11,034 bases of DNA from JBGTBQ01 sp041749275. GTDB taxonomy: Bacteria; Acidobacteriota; Blastocatellia; Pyrinomonadales; Pyrinomonadaceae. The notes under the pieces are model-generated. The model saw nothing but the letters and a program-made list of their open reading frames with translations, ran no database searches and was not told the origin of the DNA. The translations under genes and the position numbers were made by a program. The stretch is taken from contig JBGTBQ010000195.1 in assembly GCA_041749275.1 (NCBI GenBank), positions 1-11,034 of the forward strand. The letters run 5' to 3'. Below, piece by piece: positions 1 through 6,301 of the stretch; the first letter of the stretch is position 1; every line of letters starts with the position of its first letter.

Positions 1-845
1 GAAAGACGCGCGTGGCCGAGGAGTTCCTGTATGTCGCGCAAGTCCGCCCCGCTGTCTAAAAGGTGCGTGGCGAAGCTGTGGCGCAGAGAGTGTGGGCTGA
101 TGTTGTGGATGCCGGCGCAGATTTGGATGTACTTGTCCACCATGCGCCCGACCGAGCGCGTGGTGATGCGCGTGCCCTGATAGTTGAGGAAGAGCGCTTC
201 GGCCTCGCGCTCCGCGGGCGGCGCGTTGTTGAGGAAGCCATTTCGCACCGTCAGATATTGCAGCAGCGAGTGGAGCGCGGGGTCGCCAAAGGGCACGACG
301 CGCTCCTTGCGCCGCTTGCCCTGCACCCGCACGCTCTTCCCACGGAAATCAACGTCGCGGATGTCGAGCTTCGTCAACTCGGAGACGCGCACGCCCGTCG
401 CGTAGAGGAATTCGAGGATGGCGCGGTCGCGTTTGCCGAGATCGGTCGCCGTGTCCGGCGTCTCGATAAAGCGCACCGCGTCCTCGACCGAAAGATGGTT
501 CGGCAGCTTCTTCTCAAGGCGCGGCGTGTTGACCAGCTTCGCCGGGTTCATCTCGACCGCGCCCTCGCGGATGAGAAACTGGAAGAAGGTGCGAAGCGAA
601 GCGAGCTTGCGCGCAATCGAGGTCTTCTTCTTATTCTGATTGTGCAGTTCCGAAAGCCACTCGCGGATGGTGATGTGGTCTATCTGTTTGATGTCCGGCT
701 CGCGCCGCTCGCCGGTGGCGGGGTCGGCGGGCGCGAGATAATCGAGAAACTGCGCCAGATCAATCGCGTAGTTGCGGAGCGTGTGCTCGCTCACGTTGCG
801 CTCGTAGCGCAGGTGTTCGAGAAACTGTGCGAGTAGCTGTTCCAT
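1..845 (-). CDS. xerC: Tyrosine recombinase XerC, 3' end cut off by the window edge
   Basis: Site-specific tyrosine recombinase that, with a XerD partner, resolves chromosome dimers at dif. The reverse strand from the ATG at 845 gives 281 codons with no stop. An N-terminal SAM-like core-binding domain (residues ~1-110, 'ERNVSEHTLRNYAIDL') is followed by the catalytic domain. Visible active-site residues are R153 in 'ATGVRVSEL', K177 in 'VQGKRRKERVVPF', H252 and R255 in 'PHSLRHSFATHLLDSGADL', and H278 in 'ELLGH'. The catalytic tyrosine, expected about ten residues later, lies beyond base 1. There is no obvious Shine-Dalgarno before the ATG. XerC is preferred over XerD or an integron integrase because trmFO lies upstream on the same strand, a known trmFO-xerC order, and no IntI-type extra helix is seen. 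The two AT-richer genes between VWA and xerC are unusual. The family is certain; the C-versus-D call rests on context. Confidence 0.93.
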   Translation of the reverse strand, partial: MEQLLAQFLEHLRYERNVSEHTLRNYAIDLAQFLDYLAPADPATGERREPDIKQIDHITIREWLSELHNQNKKKTSIARKLASLRTFFQFLIREGAVEMNPAKLVNTPRLEKKLPNHLSVEDAVRFIETPDTATDLGKRDRAILEFLYATGVRVSELTKLDIRDVDFRGKSVRVQGKRRKERVVPFGDPALHSLLQYLTVRNGFLNNAPPAEREAEALFLNYQGTRITTRSVGRMVDKYIQICAGIHNISPHSLRHSFATHLLDSGADLRDIQELLGHARL

Positions 846-850
846 GCGCG

Positions 851-884
851 AAATCGTAAATCGTAATTCGTGAATCGTAAATAG
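851..884. repeat. Four tandem heptamers in the xerC leader
   Basis: Four consecutive 7-bp units read aaatcgt, aaatcgt, aattcgt, gaatcgt (851-878), followed by a partial unit aaatag. The consensus is RAWTCGT. The array is AT-rich, lies 6 bp upstream of the xerC start codon, and falls inside the predicted 5' leader. Short heptameric tandem repeats of this kind are scattered through many environmental bacterial genomes; a function here is not known. Confidence 0.7.
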
Positions 885-922
885 AAAAAGTTGGCAATAG
901 GCTTCAAGTCTTCATCGCAGGA

Positions 923-950
923 AGTATAGTGCTCACAAAAAATCAGCCAA
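923..950 (-). promoter_or_regulatory. Predicted sigma70-type promoter of xerC
   Basis: On the minus strand, TTGGCT (950-945) and TATACT (928-923) are separated by 16 bp. The -35 element overlaps the last codons and stop of the C39-like gene. Predicted transcription starts near 916, giving a leader of about 70 nt that carries the heptamer repeats. It would let xerC be expressed independently of the two genes upstream. This is a pattern match only. Confidence 0.45.
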
Positions 951-1404
951 CCAGTATCGTCAAACCGCGCCTCCTGAGTTCCCACATCTCGTTAAATTCA
1001 TCTACTGTATGAGTAACCTCCCCGCGCACCGGGTCGAGCAGTAACACACCATTCTCGTTAACCTCTACTACGACAACTGCATGTGTCTGTACCGGTGTGT
1101 TTGGCTGAAGGCGTATTCCGATTTGAACCATCGGAAAATACCCCTCATGAAGCACACCCAAAAGCTCCTGAAAGTTAAGGTTATTTTTGCTTGAATTAGA
1201 GAAACCTAACTGCTTCGCGGCATCTACGATTAAAAGGGCCTTACCTCCTCCTGGGAGGTATTTAGAATCGAATGAGGAATCTGTCAACCCCCGCAGTTCT
1301 TCCTCGGTCTTGACTACACCCAAGTGCTCAAGCACCATCCGCAGGCAAGCCACCATGCAAGAATGTTCAGTCTCTTGTGGGTAATAGGGAGGTCTAGCCG
1401 ACAC
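943..1404 (-). CDS. Stand-alone C39-like papain-fold cysteine peptidase
   Basis: A 153-residue soluble protein with no signal peptide or membrane segment. It carries the C39 peptidase pattern: oxyanion glutamine Q10 and nucleophile C16 in 'YYPQETEHSCMVAC' (the same six-residue spacing as in bacteriocin-processing C39 domains), then H108 in 'THAVVVVEV' and D124 in 'LLLDPVRG'. The GTG start at 1404 is needed, because the first ATG (residue 17) would remove both Q10 and C16. It overlaps the end of the upstream gene by 11 nt, so the two are probably translationally coupled. C39 domains cleave after double-glycine leaders when fused to ABC exporters; here there is no transporter and no obvious Gly-Gly peptide nearby, so the substrate is unknown, possibly the neighbour. 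The gene is visibly AT-richer than trmFO and VWA. The fold call is strong; activity is inferred. Confidence 0.8.
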   Translation of the reverse strand: MSARPPYYPQETEHSCMVACLRMVLEHLGVVKTEEELRGLTDSSFDSKYLPGGGKALLIVDAAKQLGFSNSSKNNLNFQELLGVLHEGYFPMVQIGIRLQPNTPVQTHAVVVVEVNENGVLLLDPVRGEVTHTVDEFNEMWELRRRGLTILVG

Positions 1405-2782
1405 GGAGGATTTTCTCGGCCAAAGAAAGGCCCTCCTGATACATCACTTCAGCAGAAGGTTCCTCAATGATTGAACCTGTTTTGAGATCAATCAGCAGGT
1501 CGCCGACGTGAGCACCCTTACCACTGGCATAGACGATATATATCGGCACCCGCCAGCACCCTCGCTCCTCATCAAGGGTCGGTTCCTGCGGGCTGAAACG
1601 GTCCGGAAAGTCATGATATTCAAGCCAGCCGACAGCAATCTGAGCTGATTCATCGGGTAGCACATCCGACATTAGCGGCTCCAGCAGCGTCCTAGCGAGT
1701 TCTGTAGGCTCTTCTTGCTCAAGTTGAGAGTAGAATTGATTCAGCCTGCGCTGTGCGCGCTTATGACCTTCACGATCCGCATACGTCTCAAAGCGATAGA
1801 TAATTTGGTTATCCAGTACCTCAAAGCGGACAAAGGTATCTCTCCCTTCACGCAGCGGAGCTAAGGCAAGGTGGTTAGCCGCGACAGCCTTTTTCAGCAT
1901 GAAGTAAACAGGGCCAACATTCAGTAGCCGCGGATGATCGAGCACAGCCTCTTCAGCGCCTAAATAGTGTTTATATGGCCCCACTCCTGAAAACGGCGGC
2001 TCGGACAGATTGCTGTCAGCGGCCCTCACCGGCACGCTAATGTCTTTACCGCGACTGGCAAACTCTCCTTCGGTAATCCCACGAAAGAGCATCTCAATAC
2101 GGCGCATCTGAGCAGGAGTTATATTTTCAGGTACTGTGAACCTAACTTTGAATAACGTTTCGATGAATCTTAGTTTACGCGCGAACTTCGCCCGGTAAAG
2201 GATGCCGTTGATTTCCTCATCGGTGAATGCTTGAAAGCTGAATGGGATTCCGACAATCTGATTATTAGAACTGACTTCCGAAGCAAGTAAACAGGCACCT
2301 GTCTCACTCAACGTGTAAAGGGCACGGGTATATAGAAGCTCCGCCTCGACCGTGTGATTAGAAGGACGCAGCAAAAATTTCTCAACCGTTGGCCTCGCAT
2401 ATACCGAACGCGACAGCACGATTAAAATATGCGGCCACGAGCCGGTCGGTTGGCTTTCGATTATGACCTTCGTACCCTTTGAAGAAACCGTGAAGGGTTG
2501 AGGTGGAAAAATGAAAGGAGCATCAGGTATGTGCAAATACCCATTGAAGCCGCCAGCCTGCTCCCAAGTTCCTAATACTTCAGATGATTGATCCGGCTCA
2601 GTAGAGTTTGAAAAGTTCGGGTCGCCGTTGATCGAGGGTTCCTTTGCGATTTTAGAAGCGTCTGACGCCTCTTCGAATTTTCCACGCACTTCTTCACTCA
2701 AAGAAGCTTCTTTAAACAAAAGGATGCCCGTTGTGTTGAGACCGCTCCATGACTGCTCATTTGTGGATAGAGTCGCACTCAT
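1394..2782 (-). CDS. Unrecognised ~462-residue protein coupled to the C39-like peptidase
   Basis: I do not recognise this protein. From the ATG at 2782 it has 462 residues; an in-frame TTG at 2827 would add 15. Neither start has a convincing Shine-Dalgarno; the ATG is chosen by codon type. No signal peptide or membrane helix is visible. An acidic, Ser/Asn-rich N-terminal ~75 residues looks disordered and is followed by a probably globular body. A charged stretch 'YRAKFARKLRFIETLFKV' lies near the middle. The C-terminal ~60 residues ('CWRVPIYIVYASGKGAHVG', then 'LLIDLKTGSIIE') recall small PepSY-like domains, a loose resemblance only. It begins 62 bp after the VWA stop and ends overlapping the peptidase gene, so the two probably act together, for instance as substrate and protease or as scaffold. 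Base composition is AT-richer than in VWA and trmFO, which suggests acquisition by transfer. Confidence 0.8.
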   Translation of the reverse strand: MSATLSTNEQSWSGLNTTGILLFKEASLSEEVRGKFEEASDASKIAKEPSINGDPNFSNSTEPDQSSEVLGTWEQAGGFNGYLHIPDAPFIFPPQPFTVSSKGTKVIIESQPTGSWPHILIVLSRSVYARPTVEKFLLRPSNHTVEAELLYTRALYTLSETGACLLASEVSSNNQIVGIPFSFQAFTDEEINGILYRAKFARKLRFIETLFKVRFTVPENITPAQMRRIEMLFRGITEGEFASRGKDISVPVRAADSNLSEPPFSGVGPYKHYLGAEEAVLDHPRLLNVGPVYFMLKKAVAANHLALAPLREGRDTFVRFEVLDNQIIYRFETYADREGHKRAQRRLNQFYSQLEQEEPTELARTLLEPLMSDVLPDESAQIAVGWLEYHDFPDRFSPQEPTLDEERGCWRVPIYIVYASGKGAHVGDLLIDLKTGSIIEEPSAEVMYQEGLSLAEKILRVG

Positions 2783-2844
2783 CTTGGGTTCATTATCAGT
2801 TACAAAATCCCTGAGGACAAGAGCCAAGTGGAGTTTACAGATTT

Positions 2845-4011
2845 CTACTTCTTCGGCGCGTAGTAACCCTTGCGCGTGCGGACTTGGAGGCCGGGGCGCG
2901 TGCCCACGCGCAGCGTGAAGGCGCGGAAGCGTCCGTCGGGCTGATCGTCCGCGGGGTAGTAGCTGAGGACGTATTGCTGCGAGAGGTCGGCGGCGATCTG
3001 CGCGAAGGCTTGGCGCAGTTCGGCGCGCGTGCGCGGGACGTAGACGGCGCCGCCGGTTCGCGCGGCGAACTCCTGTAGCCGACGCTCGCCGGCGAGGTCG
3101 CGCAGGTTCGTGTTTTCGCTGTGGCCGGTGCGGACGGCGTAGATTTGGCAGTTCAAGGCCAGCGCGATGGCGAGCGTGGAGTCGAAGCCGAGTTCGCTGA
3201 CCGTGTCCGTGCCGTCCGAGACGATGACGAGCACCTTGCGGCCCCTGTGCAGACGCAGATACTCGGCGGCGTAGGCGATGGAGTCGAAGAGCGCGGTCGC
3301 GCCCTCCGGTTTGTCGAAGCCCTCGACGGCGCGGACGAGCGCGCCCACGTCATTCGTCAGCGGCTGCGCGAGTTGGGGAACAGTCCAGATGGAGACGAGG
3401 GCCGCGCGGTCAACGGGGCGCATGACGTTTCGGAAGAAGCCGGCGGCGGCCTCCTTCTCGAACCGCCGCGCGGCGGCGGCGCGCAGGCTGGAGCTGTTGT
3501 CGAACAGCATGACCATCTTGATCGGCGTCTCGGCGCGCGTCAGTTCGGCGATGGGGCGCGGCTGGTCGTCAACGAGCAACTCGAAATCTTTCAACTGAAG
3601 ATCGCTGACGAATCGGCCTTGCGCGTCCGTCACAAAGGCGGGCAGCGGGACGAGGTTCGAGCTGATGCGAACTACATCATCCTCTCCCACCCCTTCCGGC
3701 GCGCCCGGACGCGCGTCGCCCGCGCCGGTCGTGGAAGACCGCGAAGCCCCGCGCACCTTGCCGGCGGGGGCATCCGTTGCATCCTCATTCGCCGTGGGTG
3801 TGGGTGTGGCGGCTGGTTGCGAGGCGGGCGCCGAAGTCGTGACCGTGCGTGGCCGCGTCGTCTCTTTGCCCGTCGCGGGGGGCGTGTTGCGGTTGCGGCC
3901 AGACTGCGCGCGAGGCGCAGGCGTGAGAGGGATCAAGGCGGTTAGAAGAGAGATGCACACGCAGACCGCGACCGCGAAACCGCGCGCGGCTTCCACGCGC
4001 ACACCCTTCAT
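2845..4011 (-). CDS. Secreted VWFA-related Acidobacterial-domain protein
   Basis: A 388-residue exported protein with a von Willebrand factor A fold. The start at 4011 is chosen because its ATG overlaps the trmFO stop (ATGA); the reading frame stays open upstream to 4068, but that would bury the signal peptide. Residues ~1-35 form a signal peptide with a hydrophobic core ('GFAVAVCVCISLLTALIPL') and a likely cut near 'PRAQ'. A Pro/Thr/Ala-rich linker runs over ~36-105. The VWA domain begins with 'VTDAQGRFVSDLQLKDFEL'. The metal-ion (MIDAS) residues are all present: DNSSS at 171-175, T239 in 'GATALFD', and D266 in 'VSDGTD'. The ending 'QQYVLSYYPADDQPDGRFR' to 'RTRKGYYAPKK' is characteristic of the family (TIGR03436 type), which is greatly expanded in Acidobacteriota. 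The molecular role is unknown; it probably binds protein ligands outside the cytoplasm. Its coupling to a tRNA-modification gene is unexplained. Confidence 0.9.
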   Translation of the reverse strand: MKGVRVEAARGFAVAVCVCISLLTALIPLTPAPRAQSGRNRNTPPATGKETTRPRTVTTSAPASQPAATPTPTANEDATDAPAGKVRGASRSSTTGAGDARPGAPEGVGEDDVVRISSNLVPLPAFVTDAQGRFVSDLQLKDFELLVDDQPRPIAELTRAETPIKMVMLFDNSSSLRAAAARRFEKEAAAGFFRNVMRPVDRAALVSIWTVPQLAQPLTNDVGALVRAVEGFDKPEGATALFDSIAYAAEYLRLHRGRKVLVIVSDGTDTVSELGFDSTLAIALALNCQIYAVRTGHSENTNLRDLAGERRLQEFAARTGGAVYVPRTRAELRQAFAQIAADLSQQYVLSYYPADDQPDGRFRAFTLRVGTRPGLQVRTRKGYYAPKK

Positions 4012-5357
4012 GGCGCCGCGCGCGGCAGGCGCTCCGGCTCCACGATTGTTCGAATCCAGTCGTCCCATTCCTGTAACGCTAAGTCCACCTGCCGCGCGTG
4101 CCGCTCGCGCTTCTTGCGAAAGCGGCGGCGCTCCTCTTCCGGCATCGGTTCGAGCAGCGCGAAGGTGATGTTGACGGGCTGATAATTCTTCGTATCCGCC
4201 GACGAGACGTAGCGCGCGAGCGCGCCCGTCGCCGTTTTCGAGGGCGCTTCGATGAGCGGCTCGCCCCGCGCCATCCGCGCCGCGTTCCTTCCGGCGAGCC
4301 AGCCCGTCGCCACCGATTCGACGTAGCCCTCGACGCCGCTGATCTGACCCGCGAAGAACACATCCGCGCGCTCGCGCATCCGCATCGTCGCCGCGAGCAC
4401 GCGCGGGGCGTTGATGTACGTGTTCCGGTGAATCTGTCCGTACTGCAAGAACTCGGCCCCTTCGAGACCGGGAATCGTGCGGATGACGCGCGCCTGTTCG
4501 CCGAAACGTAGATGATTCTGAAAGCCGACGAGGTTGTAGGCGTCGGCCATCAAATTCTCCTGCCGCAATTGCACGGCGGCGTAAGGTTCGCGCCCGGTGC
4601 GCGGGTCAAACAGCCCGACCGGCTTCATCGGCCCGTAGCGCAAAGTGTCCACGCCGCGCCGCGCCAGTTCCTCAATCGGCAGACACGCCTCGAACCAGCG
4701 CGTCTCCTCGAAGCGTTGGAGCGGCACGCTCTTGGCTTCGACCAGAGCTTGATAAAAGGCCGCGTACTGCTCCGCGTCCATCGGGCAGTTCACGTAATCG
4801 TCGCCGCCTTTGCCGTAGCGCGCGGCGCGAAAAGCGATTGTATAGTTGATCGAGTCGGCGGAGACGATTGGACTGATGGCGTCGTAAAAGTAGAGCTGCC
4901 CGCCGCCCGTCAAACGCACGATTTCTTCAGCGAGCGCGTCGGAGCAGAGCGGCCCGGCGGCGATGATGTTGATCGCATCGTCAAAGACGCGCGTCACCTC
5001 TTCGCGGACGAGCGTGATGCGTGGATGCGCCGCGATGCGCTCCGTAATCAACTCGGCGAACCTGTGCCGGTCAACCGCCAGCGCCGCGCCCGCCGGCACA
5101 CGCGTCTCCATCGCCACGTCCATGACGAGCGAGCCGCCGCGCCGGAGTTCCTCTTTCAAAAGATACGGCGCCGTGCCCGGCTCGTCCGACTTCAAAGAGT
5201 TCGAGCAGACGATTTCGGCCAGATGTTCCGTCCGGTGCGCGGGCGTCTGCCGGACGGGGCGCATCTCGCACAGACGCACGCGAGCGCCCGCTTGCGCGGC
5301 CTGCCACGCGGCCTCGGCCCCGGCGAGTCCGCCTCCGATGACGACGACTTCTTTCAT
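4008..5357 (-). CDS. trmFO: TrmFO, FAD/folate-dependent tRNA m5U54 methyltransferase
   Basis: Cytosolic flavoprotein that makes 5-methyluridine at position 54 of the tRNA T loop, using methylenetetrahydrofolate as carbon donor and FADH2 as reductant. From the ATG at 5357 it has 449 residues, usual for the family. The Rossmann FAD motif 'VVVIGGGLAGAEAA' is at the N-terminus, followed by 'CEMRP', 'AEIVCSNSLKSDEPGTAP' (C51) and 'FEACLPIEELARRG' (C225). These two cysteines match the catalytic pair described for Bacillus TrmFO. 'FAGQISGVEGYVESVATG' near the C-terminus is also a family signature. An in-frame TTG at 5378 would extend it by 7 residues but would precede the FAD-binding strand with no gain. 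It is first in the minus-strand operon, with a good promoter upstream and ATGA coupling to the VWA gene. Confidence 0.97.
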   Translation of the reverse strand: MKEVVVIGGGLAGAEAAWQAAQAGARVRLCEMRPVRQTPAHRTEHLAEIVCSNSLKSDEPGTAPYLLKEELRRGGSLVMDVAMETRVPAGAALAVDRHRFAELITERIAAHPRITLVREEVTRVFDDAINIIAAGPLCSDALAEEIVRLTGGGQLYFYDAISPIVSADSINYTIAFRAARYGKGGDDYVNCPMDAEQYAAFYQALVEAKSVPLQRFEETRWFEACLPIEELARRGVDTLRYGPMKPVGLFDPRTGREPYAAVQLRQENLMADAYNLVGFQNHLRFGEQARVIRTIPGLEGAEFLQYGQIHRNTYINAPRVLAATMRMRERADVFFAGQISGVEGYVESVATGWLAGRNAARMARGEPLIEAPSKTATGALARYVSSADTKNYQPVNITFALLEPMPEEERRRFRKKRERHARQVDLALQEWDDWIRTIVEPERLPRAAP

Positions 5358-5390
5358 AAACAGAACGACGGGCGACAAGTCAGAAGGTTG

Positions 5391-5419
5391 ATTCTAACTT
5401 GCCGCCCGCCGCTTGTCAT
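5391..5419 (-). promoter_or_regulatory. Predicted sigma70-type promoter of the trmFO operon
   Basis: On the minus strand, ATGACA (5419-5414) and TAGAAT (5396-5391) each match the consensus at 5 of 6 positions, with a 17-bp spacer. Transcription would start near 5384, about 27 nt ahead of the trmFO ATG. Confidence 0.6.
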
Positions 5420-5462
5420 TCGACGCTCTCGACGCACACAGCGGCTTTCTCAATTCCCCGCC

Positions 5463-5537
5463 ATGACTGAGTCCGGCTCGAAGACTTTCGCCCGCGACCA
5501 ACTCCCGCGCTTGATCGAGCAGTGGGAATTGACATAA
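5463..5537 (+). CDS. Doubtful 24-codon ORF upstream of the attC-like site
   Basis: An ATG-to-TAA frame encoding a 24-residue hydrophilic peptide (begins 'MTESGSKTFARD', ends 'LIEQWELT'). No Shine-Dalgarno is seen before it. It ends 33 bp ahead of the attC-like palindrome, where the last gene of a cassette would end, so it might be the remnant of a cassette gene. It might equally be chance. It is listed because it is the only start-to-stop frame of note between the trmFO promoter and the attC-like site. Confidence 0.2.
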   Translation: MTESGSKTFARDQLPRLIEQWELT

Positions 5538-5570
5538 TCACTATTATCGAGCTTGCTATCCAACGATGTT

Positions 5571-5674
5571 GCTCAACAAGTCATTCGATCGGAGCGCGAG
5601 TAGCGCGGCTTTCATGCGCGCGGCTTGGATGCCTCCGCAGTTGTGTGCGCGCCCGGTCAATTTCAGCGTTATGT
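5571..5674 (+). mobile_element. attC-like integron recombination site (104 bp)
   Basis: The left end GCTCAAC (5571-5577) fits the inverse core R'' consensus RYYYAAC, and the right end GTTATGT (5668-5674) fits the core R' GTTRRRY except for a T at position 5. Inside R'' the sequence continues aagtcattc, and before R' it reads tcaatttcagc. Both closely resemble the spacer/L arms of classical attC sites such as that of aadA1 (aattcattc; ttaattcaagc). The interior is an imperfect palindrome: CGG and GCGCG on the left arm can pair with CGCGC and CCGG on the right arm. The total length is within the known attC range of roughly 57-141 bp. Orientation predicts a cassette gene ending on its left and the next cassette (mazEF) starting on its right. 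No integron integrase is in the window. This rests on reading by eye; no covariance model was run. Confidence 0.55.
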
Positions 5675-5693
5675 TGCTTCGCCCTGCGCTGTC

Positions 5694-5723
5694 TTGACTA
5701 CAAAACAACCGCGTAATTACAAT
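5694..5723 (+). promoter_or_regulatory. mazEF promoter, predicted to give a leaderless mRNA
   Basis: TTGACT (5694-5699) and TACAAT (5718-5723), each 5 of 6 to consensus, are separated by 18 bp. Only six bases (gtagcc) lie between the -10 element and the mazE ATG at 5730, so transcription should start at or next to the A of the start codon. No Shine-Dalgarno could be present on that transcript. The -35 box starts 20 bp beyond the attC-like core, so the pair carries its own promoter. MazE-type antitoxins usually repress their own promoter; no operator is assigned. Confidence 0.65.
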
Positions 5724-5729
5724 GTAGCC

Positions 5730-5984
5730 ATGAGAACGCGAATCGTAAAGATCGGCAATTCGCAAGGCATCCGCATCCCGAAGTTACTTTTGGAACGCAG
5801 CAATCTTGCCGAAGAGGTGGAGCTGGAAGCAGAGGATAATCGGATCATAATCCGCTCGACGAAGCAGCCTCGACAGGATTGGGAGCGTGCGTTCCGCGCG
5901 ATGGCAGAACGCGGCGATGATTCATTGCTCGATAACATCACCCCTGCTCAAAATCAGTGGGCTGAGGATGAGTGGCAATGGTAG
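5730..5984 (+). CDS. mazE: MazE-type (SpoVT-AbrB fold) antitoxin
   Basis: An 84-residue antitoxin of a type II toxin-antitoxin pair. The N-terminal ~45 residues are a swapped-hairpin AbrB DNA-binding domain ('RIVKIGNSQGIRIPKLLLE', then 'VELEAEDNRIIIR'). The acidic, Trp-rich C-terminal tail ('AQNQWAEDEWQW') is of the kind that wraps the toxin dimer and blocks its RNA site. The ATG at 5730 is chosen because it starts exactly at the domain; the frame is open upstream to 5625 but that stretch crosses the attC-like element and the promoter. The start codon appears to begin a leaderless transcript. The gene overlaps the toxin gene by 7 nt, which fits coupled synthesis with antitoxin first. It is AT-richer than the flanking housekeeping genes, as expected of mobile toxin-antitoxin cassettes. 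Confidence 0.9.
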   Translation: MRTRIVKIGNSQGIRIPKLLLERSNLAEEVELEAEDNRIIIRSTKQPRQDWERAFRAMAERGDDSLLDNITPAQNQWAEDEWQW

Positions 5985-6301
5985 TCAAACGCTTTGATAT
6001 TTATCTCATCAATCTCGATCCCACCATCGGCGGCGAAATACAAAAGACTCGTCCTTGCCTTGTCGTATCGCCGGACGAAATGAACCGCTTCATTAAGACC
6101 GTTATCGTCGCTCCGATGACGACGAAGGGCACAGCTTACCCGTCAAGAGTGTCCTGCAAATTTCAGAGAAAGCAAGGGCAGGTCGTGCTCGACCAGATTC
6201 GCACGGTGGATAAGACACGCCTAGTCAGGAGGCTCGGTAAAGTCGGTCAGCAAACACAAGCGGAAGTCTTGTCTGTCTTAAGCGAAATGTTTGCCCCGTA
6301 G
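5978..6301 (+). CDS. mazF: MazF/PemK-family mRNA interferase toxin
   Basis: A 107-residue ribosome-independent endoribonuclease toxin that cuts mRNA at a short recognition sequence when its MazE partner is degraded. It shows the family core 'VKRFDIYLINLDPTIGGEI', 'QKTRPCLVVSPDEMN' and 'VIVAPMTTKG', with 'DQIRTVDKTRL' later on. R25 and T48 fall at the same positions as the catalytic arginine and threonine of Bacillus subtilis MazF, so it is probably active. Two starts are possible: ATG 5978 or GTG 5972 (two extra residues). A GAGG at 5964-5967 sits 10 nt before the ATG and 4 nt before the GTG, which does not settle the choice. The cleavage sequence cannot be predicted from the sequence. Length and motifs are intact with no frameshift. 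Confidence 0.93.
   Translation: MVVKRFDIYLINLDPTIGGEIQKTRPCLVVSPDEMNRFIKTVIVAPMTTKGTAYPSRVSCKFQRKQGQVVLDQIRTVDKTRLVRRLGKVGQQTQAEVLSVLSEMFAP

Noticed and set aside
63..836. Long plus-strand ORF (257 codons) opposite xerC
   Set aside because: The complementary strand encodes a textbook tyrosine recombinase with all expected catalytic residues; the plus-strand frame is a GC-codon shadow with no recognisable motif.
1..845. The tyrosine recombinase as an integron integrase linked to the attC-like site
   Set aside because: It lacks a visible IntI-specific insertion near the catalytic H-x-x-R region, aligns with XerC/D throughout, and lies about 4.7 kb away behind unrelated genes.
3121..3945. Plus-strand ORF of 274 codons opposite the VWA gene
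   Set aside because: Arg/Gly/Ala-rich composition typical of an antisense shadow in high-GC DNA; the minus-strand VWA has a signal peptide and an intact MIDAS.
4512..5537. Plus-strand ORF of 341 codons opposite trmFO
   Set aside because: Mostly a mirror of trmFO codons. Only its last 24 codons extend beyond trmFO, and these are listed separately as a doubtful ORF.
5556..5765. Minus-strand ORF of 69 codons across the attC-like element
   Set aside because: It is a translation of the palindrome and the mazE promoter; its apparent protein motifs are a by-product of the attC-like sequence.
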